A DNA stretch of 64,000 nt from Halobacteriovorax sp. GB3 (GCF_028649655.1 NZ_JAQSLN010000003.1:682001-746000); one strand, 5' to 3'. Counted from the first letter of the stretch, positions 36,479 through 46,852 are shown. Notes: generated by a model not told the origin, from the letters alone. Translations and numbers: made by a program.

Positions 36479-37650
36479 TATGCCTCCCCTTTAGCAGCTT
36501 CAACAACTTTCTTAGCCGCATCACCTAGATCATCAGCTGCAACGATTTCAAGGTCAGACTCATTAAGAATCTTCTTTCCAAGTGCAACGTTTGTTCCCTC
36601 AAGTCTAACAACAAGAGGAACCTGAATTCCAAGTTCTTTAGCTGCAGCAACAACACCTTCAGCGATAATGTCACATTTCATGATCCCACCAAAGATGTTC
36701 ACAAGAATAGCTTTTACATTGTCATCAGAAAGGATAATTGAGAAAGCTTTTTGAACAGCTTCTTTAGTTGCTCCACCACCTACGTCAAGGAAGTTCGCTG
36801 GCTCACCACCGTGAAGCTTAATAATATCCATTGTACCCATCGCAAGTCCTGCACCATTTACAAGACACCCAATGTTTCCATCAAGCGCGATATATGAAAG
36901 ACCGTACTCATTAGCTTCGAGTTCTTTTTCACTCTCTTCTGTTGGGTCCATCATAGCGGCAACTTCTTTTTGTCTAAAAAGAGCGTTGTCATCAAAGTTT
37001 AGTTTTGCATCAAGAGCAATGAAGTCACCCGACTTAGTTTTTACTAGTGGGTTAATTTCAGCAATTGAACAATCTTTTGCAAGATAAAGGTCGTAAAGTC
37101 CTTTGAAAAACTTAGAAGCTTCTTTCACTTCTTCTTTATCTTTAAGACCAATACCGTAAGCAAGTTTTCTACCAACATATGGAGTGAAACCAGCTGCTGG
37201 ATCAACTGCTACTTTAATGATCTTTTCTGGAGTTTCTTCGGCGACCTTTTCGATCTCCACTCCACCTTCAGAAGAAGCCATCATTGTAACTTTACCCGTC
37301 GATCTATCCAGGACGACACCTGCATAGTATTCGTGAGCAATGTCACATCCTTCTTCAATAAGAAGAGTGTGAACTTTCTTACCTTCAGGTCCTGTTTGGT
37401 GCGTTACTAGTGTTTTACCTAGAATGTCTTCAGCGTGAAGCTTTACTTCGTCAAGAGACTTAGCAAGCTTAACCCCTCCAGCCTTTCCACGGCCACCAGC
37501 GTGAATTTGCGCCTTAACAACCCAAATGTTACCACCGAGCTTTTTAGCTCCCTCTACTGCTTCGTCCACAGTCTTTGCTACCTGGCCTCCAAGGACATTA
37601 AGACCGATATCTTTCATCAGCGCCTTGGCCTGGTACTCGTGTACGTTCAT
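36478..37650 (-). CDS. sucC: Succinyl-CoA synthetase, beta subunit
   Basis: ATP-grasp subunit. 390 residues. [13 protein letters not shown] start, [12 protein letters not shown] nucleotide loop, NPLVKT metal region and [15 protein letters not shown] near the CoA/succinate site. First gene of sucC-sucD-ndk, with an AGGAG ribosome site. It supplies substrate-level phosphorylation in an oxidative TCA cycle, consistent with the cbb3 oxidase in this window. Confidence 0.98.
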   Translation of the reverse strand: MNVHEYQAKALMKDIGLNVLGGQVAKTVDEAVEGAKKLGGNIWVVKAQIHAGGRGKAGGVKLAKSLDEVKLHAEDILGKTLVTHQTGPEGKKVHTLLIEEGCDIAHEYYAGVVLDRSTGKVTMMASSEGGVEIEKVAEETPEKIIKVAVDPAAGFTPYVGRKLAYGIGLKDKEEVKEASKFFKGLYDLYLAKDCSIAEINPLVKTKSGDFIALDAKLNFDDNALFRQKEVAAMMDPTEESEKELEANEYGLSYIALDGNIGCLVNGAGLAMGTMDIIKLHGGEPANFLDVGGGATKEAVQKAFSIILSDDNVKAILVNIFGGIMKCDIIAEGVVAAAKELGIQVPLVVRLEGTNVALGKKILNESDLEIVAADDLGDAAKKVVEAAKGEA

Positions 37651-37814
37651 AAAAAAACTCCTAAGATTTTTATGTTTGGAATCAAAGTTGATTCAATAAT
37701 AGTCATGACGCACCTATCATACTAGGAGCACTGTTCCATAACAAGTTGATTTCTTTTGATTATTTTGATCAACTATAAAAAAAGAGGATAATATAAGGAA
37801 AAAGGAGCGTTACG

Positions 37815-38702
37815 ATGCTTAAAAATAAACAATATTACTGTTTACAACCGGCAAAATTTAGACTTGATGGCGGTGCAATGTTTGGAATCATCCCTCGTCC
37901 GCTTTGGAGCAAGGTACATCCTAGTGATGAACACAACAGAATTGATATGGCCCTTCGCCTTCAGCTTATTAGGACTGATGAGAAAGTCATCCTCATAGAC
38001 ACAGGAATTGGAGATTATCACGGTGAAAAATTCGATAATCAATTTGATGTTCGCCAAGGAAAAGAACCTCTTTCTAAAGCTCTCGCGGCCATTGGTCTGT
38101 CTGTTGATGATGTGACAGATCTTATTATCTCCCATATGCACTTTGATCACATCGGAGGTATTGCCATTGAAAAAGAGGGGCAGCTCGAGCCAGTTTTTTC
38201 AAAGGCGACTCTCCATCTACACAAAGAGCATTACCAATATGCAAATAACCCGACAGAAAGAGACGGTGGCTCCTTTCATATGCATGTCTTTAATCCCATA
38301 GTTGATTGGTATAAGGATAAAAATCAAATTCATTGGCACGAAGGAACTGAGGGTCTACTCATCTCTATGCCACAAGGAGATCTTCGATTTAAGTGCTCTT
38401 TTGGTCATACTCCTTGGCTCATGCATCCCTATGATGACAAATTCATCTACCTGTCAGATCTCATCCCAACGAGCAATCACATTCATATCCCTTGGGTCAT
38501 GGGCTATGACATAGAACCAGGAGTCACGACAAAATACAAAAGAGAGTTTCTCGATTTTGTTATTGATAAAAATCTAACGGCCATCTTTGAACACGACCCA
38601 CTTTATTGGGGTGCTGATATTGAATTAAACGAGAGAAAGAAATACGTGGCAAAGAAGCGTTATGAGGCCAAAGAAGAGTTGGCTACTGAGCTTTTGAAAT
38701 AA
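37815..38702 (+). CDS. Metallo-beta-lactamase-fold hydrolase
   Basis: 295 residues. Zinc-binding motif SHMHFDHIGG (HxHxDH) near residue 111, with later ligands in FGHTPWL (about residue 201) and EHD (about 260). The spacing and lack of a signal peptide resemble the cytoplasmic MBL subgroup that includes lactonase-type and quorum-quenching enzymes, but the substrate is not determined. AGGAG precedes ATG 37815. The stop overlaps by 20 bases with the stop end of the opposite gene. Confidence 0.83.
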   Translation: MLKNKQYYCLQPAKFRLDGGAMFGIIPRPLWSKVHPSDEHNRIDMALRLQLIRTDEKVILIDTGIGDYHGEKFDNQFDVRQGKEPLSKALAAIGLSVDDVTDLIISHMHFDHIGGIAIEKEGQLEPVFSKATLHLHKEHYQYANNPTERDGGSFHMHVFNPIVDWYKDKNQIHWHEGTEGLLISMPQGDLRFKCSFGHTPWLMHPYDDKFIYLSDLIPTSNHIHIPWVMGYDIEPGVTTKYKREFLDFVIDKNLTAIFEHDPLYWGADIELNERKKYVAKKRYEAKEELATELLK

Positions 38703-40224
38703 GATCTTCTAATGATTTAATTTGAGCGTCGATCTCTTCTAAGAAAGTTGAGATCTTTCGCTCAAAGACATCCCGAAGCTTCTTTTTTACGTTCTTTCTA
38801 AGCCATCTCTTTGAGCGAGTTGACGTCACCATATCACTAACCAGTGATCCATATTCTTTATAAGATGTGAAAAGGTCTTCATAGAAACCTGTTTCACTAT
38901 CATTGAGCTTCACTCTTTGATTAATTTTAATGACGATCCCATTGTAGAGAGGGCCAATATACTGATGGTACTCTTGTTCAAATTCATCTACAGAAGCACC
39001 GTTTAAGGCCTTATCAAGGAGTCTAAAGTAAGAGTCTCTTGATCGCATTGTAAATGAACGAAGTGTTTTATAAAGTTCCAGTCTTTGATTGAGTGGATCA
39101 ATAATGGCCTTTTTCTTGGCCTTCTTTCTCTCTTCAAGTTTTGAAAGGAATTCTTGCGCTTCTTTTGGATAAAGAAGACTATTTCTCTTATAAGTTTTGA
39201 AAGGGATTTCTTGGCCTTTGGAATCGAGCTTCGACTTTAATCCCATCGGTCGATAAAGAATCGTCACAGCATATTCACCGTGATCTATTTTGATTCCCTT
39301 TTCATAACGAAAGTCTGTAAGAGAACCAAAATGCTCATTCAAAGTTCCCCTTGCACTGAAGATCGTCTCACTATCACTCAAAGTCTTGCCCTTGATGGAT
39401 TTGAACTCAACTTGAACTTCAAATAGTCCTTTTAAATTAGAGGCCATCCAAATTAAAGAACTCTCTCTATTGAGGGCCAGATCAAATTGCAAAGGAGTAG
39501 GTTTAGCATAGGCTACTTTTTGCAACTGTCTCAGCTGAGTAACCACAATATTAGTAGGCTCATTATTAACAAGCTTTGGTTTTGTAAAAAAGTAAGCGAT
39601 CCCAAGAGCACTTAACATGACACTTACACCAACAATCACTAAGACGACAGATGAGTGAGAGAACTTTCTAAAGTCTTTGATTGGTTGTTCTTCTAAGAGA
39701 TCTTCAGATTCATCGAGTTCAGTTTCGAGTTCAGGAAGCTCTTCATACTCTTCGATATATTCATCGGCAAGCTCATCAGGAATTTCATCGACCTTGGAAA
39801 CAACTTCTTCGTGCTCAAGCTCAACATTTTCTGGAACAGTAGTGACTTCAGGAATATCAAGCGGTGGTTGATCAATAGGAGGAACATCCTCTTGTGACAC
39901 ATCCGATATTTCATCTTCATCTATTTCATAGATGTCATCAGAATCATTTAACTCAAATTCTTCACTTTCATTAAGATCAACGGGAGGAAGTGGAGGTAGT
40001 TCAGGAAGCTCGGGAAGAACTTCTGGCTGAATAGGTAGATCTGGAAGAGAAAAGAACTCTTCAAACTCTTCAAGCGTGTCGACTCGAAAGAGTTCATCAT
40101 GCCCCTTCTTCTTTAGAAGACTCTCTCCACGTAGCTCCCCTTCACTCAAAAGAGCGAGAACATGAGAGCGATCCAGAGGACCGAGCATTTGATTATTTTC
40201 AACAACAAACCATACTTTATTCAT
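38683..40224 (-). CDS. GYF-domain membrane protein with acidic linker
   Basis: 513 residues. N-terminal GYF_2-type domain (about 1-60: VWFVVENNQMLGPLDRSHV). A long acidic, Pro-rich linker follows (about 65-195), then one transmembrane helix (about 198-218, VVLVIVGVSVMLSALGIAYFF). The C-terminal outer part of about 290 residues is helical and coiled-coil-like. GYF domains bind proline-rich peptides, so the protein could tether a cytoplasmic partner to the envelope. Its ATG is only 11 bases from the divergent ATG of the arginase-family gene. Confidence 0.8.
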   Translation of the reverse strand: MNKVWFVVENNQMLGPLDRSHVLALLSEGELRGESLLKKKGHDELFRVDTLEEFEEFFSLPDLPIQPEVLPELPELPPLPPVDLNESEEFELNDSDDIYEIDEDEISDVSQEDVPPIDQPPLDIPEVTTVPENVELEHEEVVSKVDEIPDELADEYIEEYEELPELETELDESEDLLEEQPIKDFRKFSHSSVVLVIVGVSVMLSALGIAYFFTKPKLVNNEPTNIVVTQLRQLQKVAYAKPTPLQFDLALNRESSLIWMASNLKGLFEVQVEFKSIKGKTLSDSETIFSARGTLNEHFGSLTDFRYEKGIKIDHGEYAVTILYRPMGLKSKLDSKGQEIPFKTYKRNSLLYPKEAQEFLSKLEERKKAKKKAIIDPLNQRLELYKTLRSFTMRSRDSYFRLLDKALNGASVDEFEQEYHQYIGPLYNGIVIKINQRVKLNDSETGFYEDLFTSYKEYGSLVSDMVTSTRSKRWLRKNVKKKLRDVFERKISTFLEEIDAQIKSLEDLISKAQ

Positions 40225-40235
40225 AATATACTAAC

Positions 40236-41198
40236 ATGCTATACTCTCCTTTAAACAATCACAAGCTCTTGGAAACATTTATGAAAGAAGATTTTAAAGA
40301 AATAGAAGAACAACTCTCAAAACGAGCAGGCGATCGCCTCCAGGCCTACTTTAGCGATGACCAAGTAGAGCATCTGTTCCTCTTAGCAAAAAGTGATATT
40401 GGTGTTTGTCGAAACGGCGGAAGAAGAGGGACTCGCTACGCAGCTCAAAATATAATGAACTGCTTAAAAAAGATGCAGGTTCAAAACGGCGAGTCTTTAA
40501 GCCTGAAAGAAAAAACAGTCATCACAGATCGTGATGCTCATGACTTCAACAGACTTCAAGAAAAAGAGATCGAAAATATAACGCAAGGACTGGCAGAGAG
40601 TTCAAAAAATATTATCCACTTTGGAGGAGGTCATGATCATGTCTACCCTCTTTTGAAGTCTATTGAAAAAGAATCGAGAAAAATCCTTGTCATCAATATC
40701 GATGCTCACCTTGATACGCGAACAGATGAGCTCTACCACTCGGGCACTCCCTTTAGACAATTTGCCAATGAAACCACGGGAGAATTTAAGCTCATTCAAC
40801 TAGGTATTCACGATTTCGCCAACGCGAAGAGCAATTATCAAAAGCTAAAAACGGGTGAAATGGATATATACGGTCTCGATCAAATGAGAGAGTGGACTAA
40901 AAGCTTTACACAGAACATTAGTCCAAAGCTCGACGAGCTCACTGAAAATTTTCGTGATTACACCGTCGTTTTGAGTCTTGATTGTGATGCTCTTTCAAGT
41001 GATATCATGTCTGGTGTTAGTGCCGTTAATCACAAAGGAATTCCGGCCAACTGTGTTGAACAGATTTTCACTTGGTACAAGGAGCTTAAGCAAGAGAGAA
41101 AGTATCTGGGTATTTACGAGTACAATCCCCTCTTTGATGATCTCTCGCAGAAAGGGGCCCGCTACCTCAGTGCTCTAATTTATGCCTTTTTATTCTAA
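40236..41198 (+). CDS. Arginase/agmatinase/formiminoglutamase-family enzyme
   Basis: 320 residues of the ureohydrolase fold with a binuclear Mn site: FGGGHDHV, INIDAHLDTRTDELYHSGTPFR and VLSLDCDALSS, each keeping its metal-binding His/Asp. The N-terminal RNGGRRGTRYA segment resembles formimidoylglutamase (HutG) more than arginase, so histidine breakdown is the best guess, at medium certainty. ATG 40236 has no ribosome site; ATG 40281 with a weak GGA is an alternative that would leave a leader. Confidence 0.83.
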   Translation: MLYSPLNNHKLLETFMKEDFKEIEEQLSKRAGDRLQAYFSDDQVEHLFLLAKSDIGVCRNGGRRGTRYAAQNIMNCLKKMQVQNGESLSLKEKTVITDRDAHDFNRLQEKEIENITQGLAESSKNIIHFGGGHDHVYPLLKSIEKESRKILVINIDAHLDTRTDELYHSGTPFRQFANETTGEFKLIQLGIHDFANAKSNYQKLKTGEMDIYGLDQMREWTKSFTQNISPKLDELTENFRDYTVVLSLDCDALSSDIMSGVSAVNHKGIPANCVEQIFTWYKELKQERKYLGIYEYNPLFDDLSQKGARYLSALIYAFLF

Positions 41199-41298
41199 AC
41201 ATGATAAAGGTCATCTTTTTATCTAGGATAAAATAAAGTTTAATCCACTTCGATTAACTATAAAGAGAATGTGTTAAACAAAAAAATAAGGAATCAGA

Positions 41299-41754
41299 AT
41301 GAAAAAACTACTTTCGGCCATCGCACTTGTCTCACTTCTAACTTCATGTGCAGGGCAAACTCAAAGAGAAATCCAAAAAGAAAAGAGTCAAATGACAAAT
41401 GTTGGCTCTAGAGAAGAAATGATGATGAGAATGAGAAAAGTTCTCTCTCATGGAAAAGGAATCACTGAAGAGCAGAAAGAGCAATTCATGTCGATGCATG
41501 ACGAGGTTTGGTCTCAAACTTACGAAATTAACCAGGACATTAGAAAGCTTAAGATCATGCTCTTTAAAGAACTAGTTAACCCGAAATATAACGATCAAAA
41601 AGTACACGAAGTTAAAAGACAGGTTCAAAAGCTCTATAATAAGAAGCTTAACATCATGATTGGTGCCTTTGAAAAAGTAACTAAGATGCTAGGTAAAGAT
41701 CAAAGAAGATTTCTACACGACCATATGTTTGAAGAAGTGCACCTTCACAACTAG
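41299..41754 (+). CDS. Spy/CpxP-like small lipoprotein
   Basis: 151 residues. Lipobox LLTSC with Cys17, then a Met-, Lys- and Gln-rich helical protein. It has ITEEQKEQFMSMHDEVW and an L-x-x-x-DQRRFLHD stretch, like the Spy/CpxP group of envelope chaperones and metal-stress proteins. Met- and His-rich ends could bind copper. Monocistronic with terminator. Family match is by pattern only. Confidence 0.72.
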   Translation: MKKLLSAIALVSLLTSCAGQTQREIQKEKSQMTNVGSREEMMMRMRKVLSHGKGITEEQKEQFMSMHDEVWSQTYEINQDIRKLKIMLFKELVNPKYNDQKVHEVKRQVQKLYNKKLNIMIGAFEKVTKMLGKDQRRFLHDHMFEEVHLHN

Positions 41755-41772
41755 AATAATCTTTCATAGCGT

Positions 41773-41793
41773 GGCCCGTTGAAACGGGCCTTT
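41773..41793 (+). terminator. Terminator after Spy-like lipoprotein gene
   Basis: GGCCCGTT-GA-AACGGGCC (41773-41790) followed by TTTCACTT: a strong stem with a short U-tract. Confidence 0.75.
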
Positions 41794-42000
41794 CACTTAA
41801 ATAGATTGCCGACCAATCAATAAGTTCAAAATAACTCCTTAAGTATAGTGCCCTAACTAATCGTTGATACAACAACAACCTAAAGACCTCTTTTTATCAA
41901 ATTGTAATCATTTCATTGCCCATCAAAAATAGAATACTTTTTTCTATATGTATTAAAACAGTATTTAGAAACAAGGAAATAAAACAACTTAGGAGGCACC

Positions 42001-42375
42001 GTGAAAAAACTTCTCATTAGCTTAATTGCACTAACTTCAGTCCATACCTATGCAAATCAATGTGAATCGCTGACTAATATTAATGCGACGGCACTAACTG
42101 TAAATTGGCAATTGTATCAACTAGGTAAATATCATGAGACCGACTTCTTTGTAGAAAAAAGCATAGAAATTACATCCGCATGTTCAACAGGAAATTCAAG
42201 CGAGATTAGAAGTTTAATTAAAGACTACTGTTATGAAGCTCGTCCTATGATTCAAAAAGGGCTTCGAGAATACCAAGACCTGCCTAGTGAATATAGAACG
42301 GGTGAAGATTCGCCAGGAATGCTCCTTTTAGACGCGGCCATAGATCTTAAGAAGATATGTAATAAGAACAAGTAA
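42001..42375 (+). CDS. Small exported protein, unknown
   Basis: 124 residues, GTG start at 42001 with AGGAGG 6 bases before. Signal peptide MKKLLISLIALTSVHTYA, then a helical mature part with four or five Cys (CESL, ACS, YCYEA, KKIC), which may form two disulphides. No family recognised. Stands alone between two terminators. Confidence 0.75.
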   Translation: MKKLLISLIALTSVHTYANQCESLTNINATALTVNWQLYQLGKYHETDFFVEKSIEITSACSTGNSSEIRSLIKDYCYEARPMIQKGLREYQDLPSEYRTGEDSPGMLLLDAAIDLKKICNKNK

Positions 42376-42409
42376 AAAAAAACCCGCGATGATTGGTCGC
42401 GGGCTTTTT
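42374..42409 (+). terminator. Terminator after small exported protein gene
   Basis: CCCGCGA (42383-42389), 7-base loop, TCGCGGG (42397-42403), then CTTTTTT. A-run on the left makes it potentially bidirectional. Confidence 0.9.
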
Positions 42410-42565
42410 TGAGAGACATTCGACGGAGTATGAAAAAATCCTTTCTTCAATAGCTCCTACACACACACCCTCTATATAGCAAAGTGCGTGCCAACTTTTC
42501 GGACGACTCAACTGCAACATAAGTAGCTGATTTAACGTGGATAGCGCCCTACAGAATCGTCATAT

Positions 42566-45500
42566 TTATGACAGACTTGGTGCGTCTTCGCGTTGTTTTT
42601 TTGACCCCTCTCCTTCATCTGAATCAAAAGACTGATCTGCTTTGGAAAGTTTTCGTTTTATCTTTTTAAAGAGATTCAAAAAATCAAAAGTCGTCTCAAT
42701 CAAAGCAGGGAGCAAGTAAAGAGTGAGAAATGTTGCAAAAAGTAGACCCCAGCCCATAGCGAGTGCCAAGGTTTTCGAAAATCCAGAATCTCCACCTATC
42801 CCATAGGCCATGGGAAAGACTCCACCGAGAGTCGTTAGAGACGTAATGATGATTGGTCTAAATCGACTTGAAGCTGCATTGACAATAATTTGACGGCTCC
42901 TCTCACCCATTGCTCTGGCCAGGGAGTTGATTGTATCCACAAGAATTAAAGAGTCATTAACAACAACTCCTGCCATTCCAATTATTCCAACCATGGCCAT
43001 AATGTTAATGGCCTGATCATGAAAGTAAAAAGCTAGAATGACACCAGTCAAACCAAAAGGAATTGCCATGACAATGAGAACAGGTTGGACCAGTGATTTC
43101 AAAATAAGAGCAAGAACGAGAAAAATGAGAAGTAAGCACGTGGCCACAATCTTTCCCATCGAGGACTTATTCTTTTTAGATTGAATATCTGCATCTTCCA
43201 GTGCAATTTGCGCGTTTGGAAATTCCTTTTTAAGGGGAGCAATTAATTTATCGACTTCTTTTTGAAAGATTTCTTTTTTTACAAGCTCAGGATCAAAAGA
43301 AAGATCCCATTCGAAAGTCTTAAGTCCATCGACATGTAAGATCTTTGCAACGGACTCTTCTTTTTTCCAGCTTCCAAGTTTCACGAGTGCCACTTTCGTT
43401 CCATTGGCCAAAATGAATGAGAGACCATTGAGCTTTTCAAACGTCAGTTCATTGGAATCTTCGATATAAGAATAGACGTTTGTGAGTTCACCATTTTTTC
43501 TAAACTCATGCACGAGTGATCGATCGACAAATCCACGAATATAGCTAGCGAGATCATAACGAGAAACACCGTAAGAGTGGAGCTGCTCCTCATTAGGATA
43601 GAAGATCCAACCCTTGGCATGAAAGCGAGAATCACGATAAACTTTCTTTAGGCCCTTCGCCTCTTTCGTTAGGTCTTTGATTCTTTTTTCAAGAAGGTAA
43701 TCATCGAGATTATCTGTTGCTTTAACACTCAACGAGAGTGCGTTTTCTCTCGCATTATCGTGTCCCGCGATATTCTTCTCAATTGTTAAAACTTCAAATG
43801 GTTCTTTATCTAATTTTTCGATTTCTTTTTCTAGATAATTCTTAATGAATTCGAAGTCCTCTTTATAACTATCGTGCTCTTCTGAAAAAGTAATGCGAAT
43901 TCCTGCAAAGCGCTCACCTTCACTCTTCTCTCCGTTATACCAAACTTGTCCAATCTGAGCGCTCCAATTTTGATACTTCTTTGGATCAATTGATTGAACG
44001 ATCTTAAATATAGGAGCTAATTTATCTCGAGTTTGTTCAACTGAATCAGACTCTTTTAAAATAGTCACAAGCTTAACAGCTTCATTTCCAATTCGAAGGT
44101 TAAAAACCATAGGAACTTTCTTACTCGCTAAAATAAAGCTTCCAATCATCATAGCAAAAAAAGAAATCACGACGAGATAGCGAAAACGAAGAACTTGACC
44201 TAGTGTCGAGGTATAAAAATATTTGATTTTATCAAAGATTCCTTTTTTCTTTTTCTTAGGTGGAACTTTCACAAAATGGGCCAAGTGATTAGGAAGGATA
44301 AAGAATGATTCGATCCAGCTCATGGCCAGCGAAGAGATAACGACAATTGGAATCCCCCTAAGAATCTTCCCAACACCTCCATCATTTAAGAGTATCGGTA
44401 AAAAGGCCACAACAGTCGTTGCAACAGTTCCTGTAACAGGAAGCATAGTCTTTTGAACGGCCAGGTAGGCGGCCTCTCGAGGTTCTTTTCCAGCTTCAAG
44501 GTATTGAGTATATTGTTCGGAGACAATGATGGCATCATCGACAAGGATACCTACAACAAGAAGCATACCGATGACTGAAATTAAATCAATTCCAACTCCT
44601 AAAACGGAAAGAACAGTAAAGGTTGTTAGATAACTAAGAGGCAGACCAAAGCTTGTCATAAGCGAGTTTTTAGCGCCAAAGAAGAGAAATAAAGTAACAA
44701 GAACCAAAACGAATCCAGCGATTCCATTACTATTAAGGGTTCGAAGCTGTCTCTTTAAAAATGAGGAACCATCAACAGTCATCTTCGCTTCAACCTGAAC
44801 AGAATGTTCTTTGTTAAATTTCTCGACAACCTCATTGATAGCATTGACGATATTAATAACATCGCTGGATTGATCCTTGAAAACATCCATTCCTGCGACT
44901 TCTTTTCCATCGATGAGACTGATGTTACTTCTTTTAAACTGGCCGAATCGAACTTCAGCGAGGTCTTTTAGTCGAACTAGAGAGCCCGAACTATTTCCTC
45001 TTACAATGAGATTTTTAAGATCATTTAAATCATTATAATTTTGCTTAATCTCAATATTGGTCGTCTTTCCATTCTTAGTAATTCTTCCAATGGGAACAAA
45101 TTGAAAGTAATCCTGTATTTTTTGGTGAACGGATAAGAGATTGATTTGATATCGAGAAAGCGCATCGGTCCTAAAATTTAAAATAACAGAAGGAGCACTT
45201 GTATATTCGTAAACGTTACTAATTCCAGGAAGCCTTTTAATTTCTTGAATAAAGCTTTTTAGAAGTTCTCGATGATCACTGGACTGGTAATCAAATTTTA
45301 AAAGATTCATAGAAGCTACCCAAAACTCGGTTGATTTGATTTGCTTTACTTCTATAGAGCGTATATCTCGAGGAAGATTGGACTTGAGATTATTAATACT
45401 TGATTCAACCTTATCTTTTAGTTCTTTTTCGTCATTAAAACTATCACTGAGAGTTAATTTAATTTGAGAATAACCGGGAGAAGAGGTTGATTTGATTTCT

Positions 45501-45736
45501 TCAATTCCAGCAAAAGAAGAAATGGCCTCCTCAATTGGAAAAGTAACATAGTACTCAACTTGATTTGCAGTTGCTCCAGGGATTGATACATTAATATCAA
45601 TTTGCTTCATTTCCCAAGGAGGCATTAAAGAACGATTTGTCGTTAAAAGAGAAATGACGCCAAGAATGATAAGGAAGGCCGAAAGTAAATTGACGACAAA
45701 ACTATTGTCGATGAAATAATAAATAATCTTTTTCAT
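42566..45736 (-). CDS. RND-family efflux permease
   Basis: Inner-membrane proton-driven pump of the AcrB superfamily, 1056 residues from ATG 45736 (GGGGA upstream; a GTG four codons earlier is possible). Two repeats each of a periplasmic loop and six helices. The TM4 acidic pair is in GILVDDAIIVSEQ, and GVVVNDSLILVDTI is the second-half equivalent. EAISSFAGIEEIKSTSS is the typical porter-domain motif. No membrane-fusion or outer-membrane partner gene lies next to it in this window, so it works with partners from elsewhere or as a two-part system. Confidence 0.94.
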   Translation of the reverse strand: MKKIIYYFIDNSFVVNLLSAFLIILGVISLLTTNRSLMPPWEMKQIDINVSIPGATANQVEYYVTFPIEEAISSFAGIEEIKSTSSPGYSQIKLTLSDSFNDEKELKDKVESSINNLKSNLPRDIRSIEVKQIKSTEFWVASMNLLKFDYQSSDHRELLKSFIQEIKRLPGISNVYEYTSAPSVILNFRTDALSRYQINLLSVHQKIQDYFQFVPIGRITKNGKTTNIEIKQNYNDLNDLKNLIVRGNSSGSLVRLKDLAEVRFGQFKRSNISLIDGKEVAGMDVFKDQSSDVINIVNAINEVVEKFNKEHSVQVEAKMTVDGSSFLKRQLRTLNSNGIAGFVLVLVTLFLFFGAKNSLMTSFGLPLSYLTTFTVLSVLGVGIDLISVIGMLLVVGILVDDAIIVSEQYTQYLEAGKEPREAAYLAVQKTMLPVTGTVATTVVAFLPILLNDGGVGKILRGIPIVVISSLAMSWIESFFILPNHLAHFVKVPPKKKKKGIFDKIKYFYTSTLGQVLRFRYLVVISFFAMMIGSFILASKKVPMVFNLRIGNEAVKLVTILKESDSVEQTRDKLAPIFKIVQSIDPKKYQNWSAQIGQVWYNGEKSEGERFAGIRITFSEEHDSYKEDFEFIKNYLEKEIEKLDKEPFEVLTIEKNIAGHDNARENALSLSVKATDNLDDYLLEKRIKDLTKEAKGLKKVYRDSRFHAKGWIFYPNEEQLHSYGVSRYDLASYIRGFVDRSLVHEFRKNGELTNVYSYIEDSNELTFEKLNGLSFILANGTKVALVKLGSWKKEESVAKILHVDGLKTFEWDLSFDPELVKKEIFQKEVDKLIAPLKKEFPNAQIALEDADIQSKKNKSSMGKIVATCLLLIFLVLALILKSLVQPVLIVMAIPFGLTGVILAFYFHDQAINIMAMVGIIGMAGVVVNDSLILVDTINSLARAMGERSRQIIVNAASSRFRPIIITSLTTLGGVFPMAYGIGGDSGFSKTLALAMGWGLLFATFLTLYLLPALIETTFDFLNLFKKIKRKLSKADQSFDSDEGEGSKKQREDAPSLS

Positions 45737-45827
45737 TGTATTCCCCACAGTGATTGAAATCTTTTAGCATGAGAAATTTCAAACGACTAAATCAACAGTC
45801 TTTACTGAAAGGAATACACAGTCTAAC

Positions 45828-46076
45828 TTACTGATTTTTATTGGAGCTATTGAGAAATTGTGCCAAGCGCGAAACACCTGAGTCAATGGCATCTTCTTTT
45901 GACTCACGCTTGTAGAGAATATCAATGTGCTGATAGATCTTCTTTGATTCATCAAAGATAATATCAATCTCAACACTAAAAGAATCGCCCAACTTATTGA
46001 CAGTTAGGCGACCTAATAAATGATCGTTATTGGTAATTGGTATAAAGAAATCGAGAGGATATTCTTGATCCATCAT
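45828..46076 (-). CDS. Small protein of unknown function after fabI
   Basis: 82 residues, no signal peptide, beta-rich start (PLDFFIPITNNDHLLGRLTVNKL) and helical end. It begins 8 bases after the fabI stop on the same strand, so it is probably co-transcribed. No family recognised. A competing frame at 45779-45976 overlaps it; this one is preferred for its position and composition. Confidence 0.55.
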   Translation of the reverse strand: MMDQEYPLDFFIPITNNDHLLGRLTVNKLGDSFSVEIDIIFDESKKIYQHIDILYKRESKEDAIDSGVSRLAQFLNSSNKNQ

Positions 46077-46084
46077 CTTGGAAT

Positions 46085-46852
46085 CTATGCCCCTAAAATC
46101 GAGATACCACTATCAACGTAGAGAACTTGTCCCGTTACACCGTTAGAAAGTTTTGAACCGAGATAAACGGCCGTTCCACCAACTTCATCTTGAGTAACGT
46201 TTCTTCTAAGAGGAGCTTTCTCTTCAACATCTTTAAGAAATTGTTTAAGACCTGGCACTCCAGAAGCTGCAAGAGTTCTAATTGGACCTGCAGAAATACA
46301 GTTAACTCTAATTCCTCTTGGACCTAAGTCATCTGCAAGATAGCGCATAGAAGCTTCAAGAGCTGCTTTTGCAACACCCATAACATTGTAACCATTAAGA
46401 ACTTTTACAGAACCATGGTAAGTAAGGGCCATAATTGAAGCATCGTCAGAGAGAAGTTCTTGAAGTGCTTGTGTTACACCAACAAGAGAGAAGGCCGAGA
46501 TATCGCAGGCCATTTTAAATCCATTTCTTGAAGTTTGCGTGAAACCAGCTTTAAGATCAGTTTTATCGGCAAAAGCTAGTGAGTGAACGATAACATCGAC
46601 ACTTCCCCATTCTTTCTCGACAACTTTTTTCATATCTTCATAGTGCTCATCAACTGTAACATCCATTTCAAATGTAAAGTCTGCACCAAGTTCTTGCGCA
46701 AGTGGTTCAACTCTTTTTTGAAGAGCTTCGTTTAGGTAAGAAAGTCCAATTCTCGCCCCTTGCTCTTTCATTTGCTTAGCAATTCCCCAAGCAATCGACT
46801 TATCATTTGCTAAACCTAAAATTAGAACTTTTTTATCTTGTAACAGTCCCAT
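46085..46852 (-). CDS. fabI: Enoyl-[acyl-carrier-protein] reductase (NADH)
   Basis: Last step of each fatty-acid elongation round. 255 residues from ATG 46852, which has a GAAGGAAGGA ribosome site; the frame is open 19 more codons but without support. Rossmann start KKVLILGLANDKSIAWGIA, and the catalytic Tyr and Lys in YNVMGVAKAAL near residue 155. Short-chain dehydrogenase type, the triclosan target class. Confidence 0.96.
   Translation of the reverse strand: MGLLQDKKVLILGLANDKSIAWGIAKQMKEQGARIGLSYLNEALQKRVEPLAQELGADFTFEMDVTVDEHYEDMKKVVEKEWGSVDVIVHSLAFADKTDLKAGFTQTSRNGFKMACDISAFSLVGVTQALQELLSDDASIMALTYHGSVKVLNGYNVMGVAKAALEASMRYLADDLGPRGIRVNCISAGPIRTLAASGVPGLKQFLKDVEEKAPLRRNVTQDEVGGTAVYLGSKLSNGVTGQVLYVDSGISILGA

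Noticed and set aside
45779-45976. 65-residue frame overlapping the small gene after fabI
   Set aside because: It overlaps the better placed 82-residue frame at 45828-46076 in another phase and has no supporting start context.
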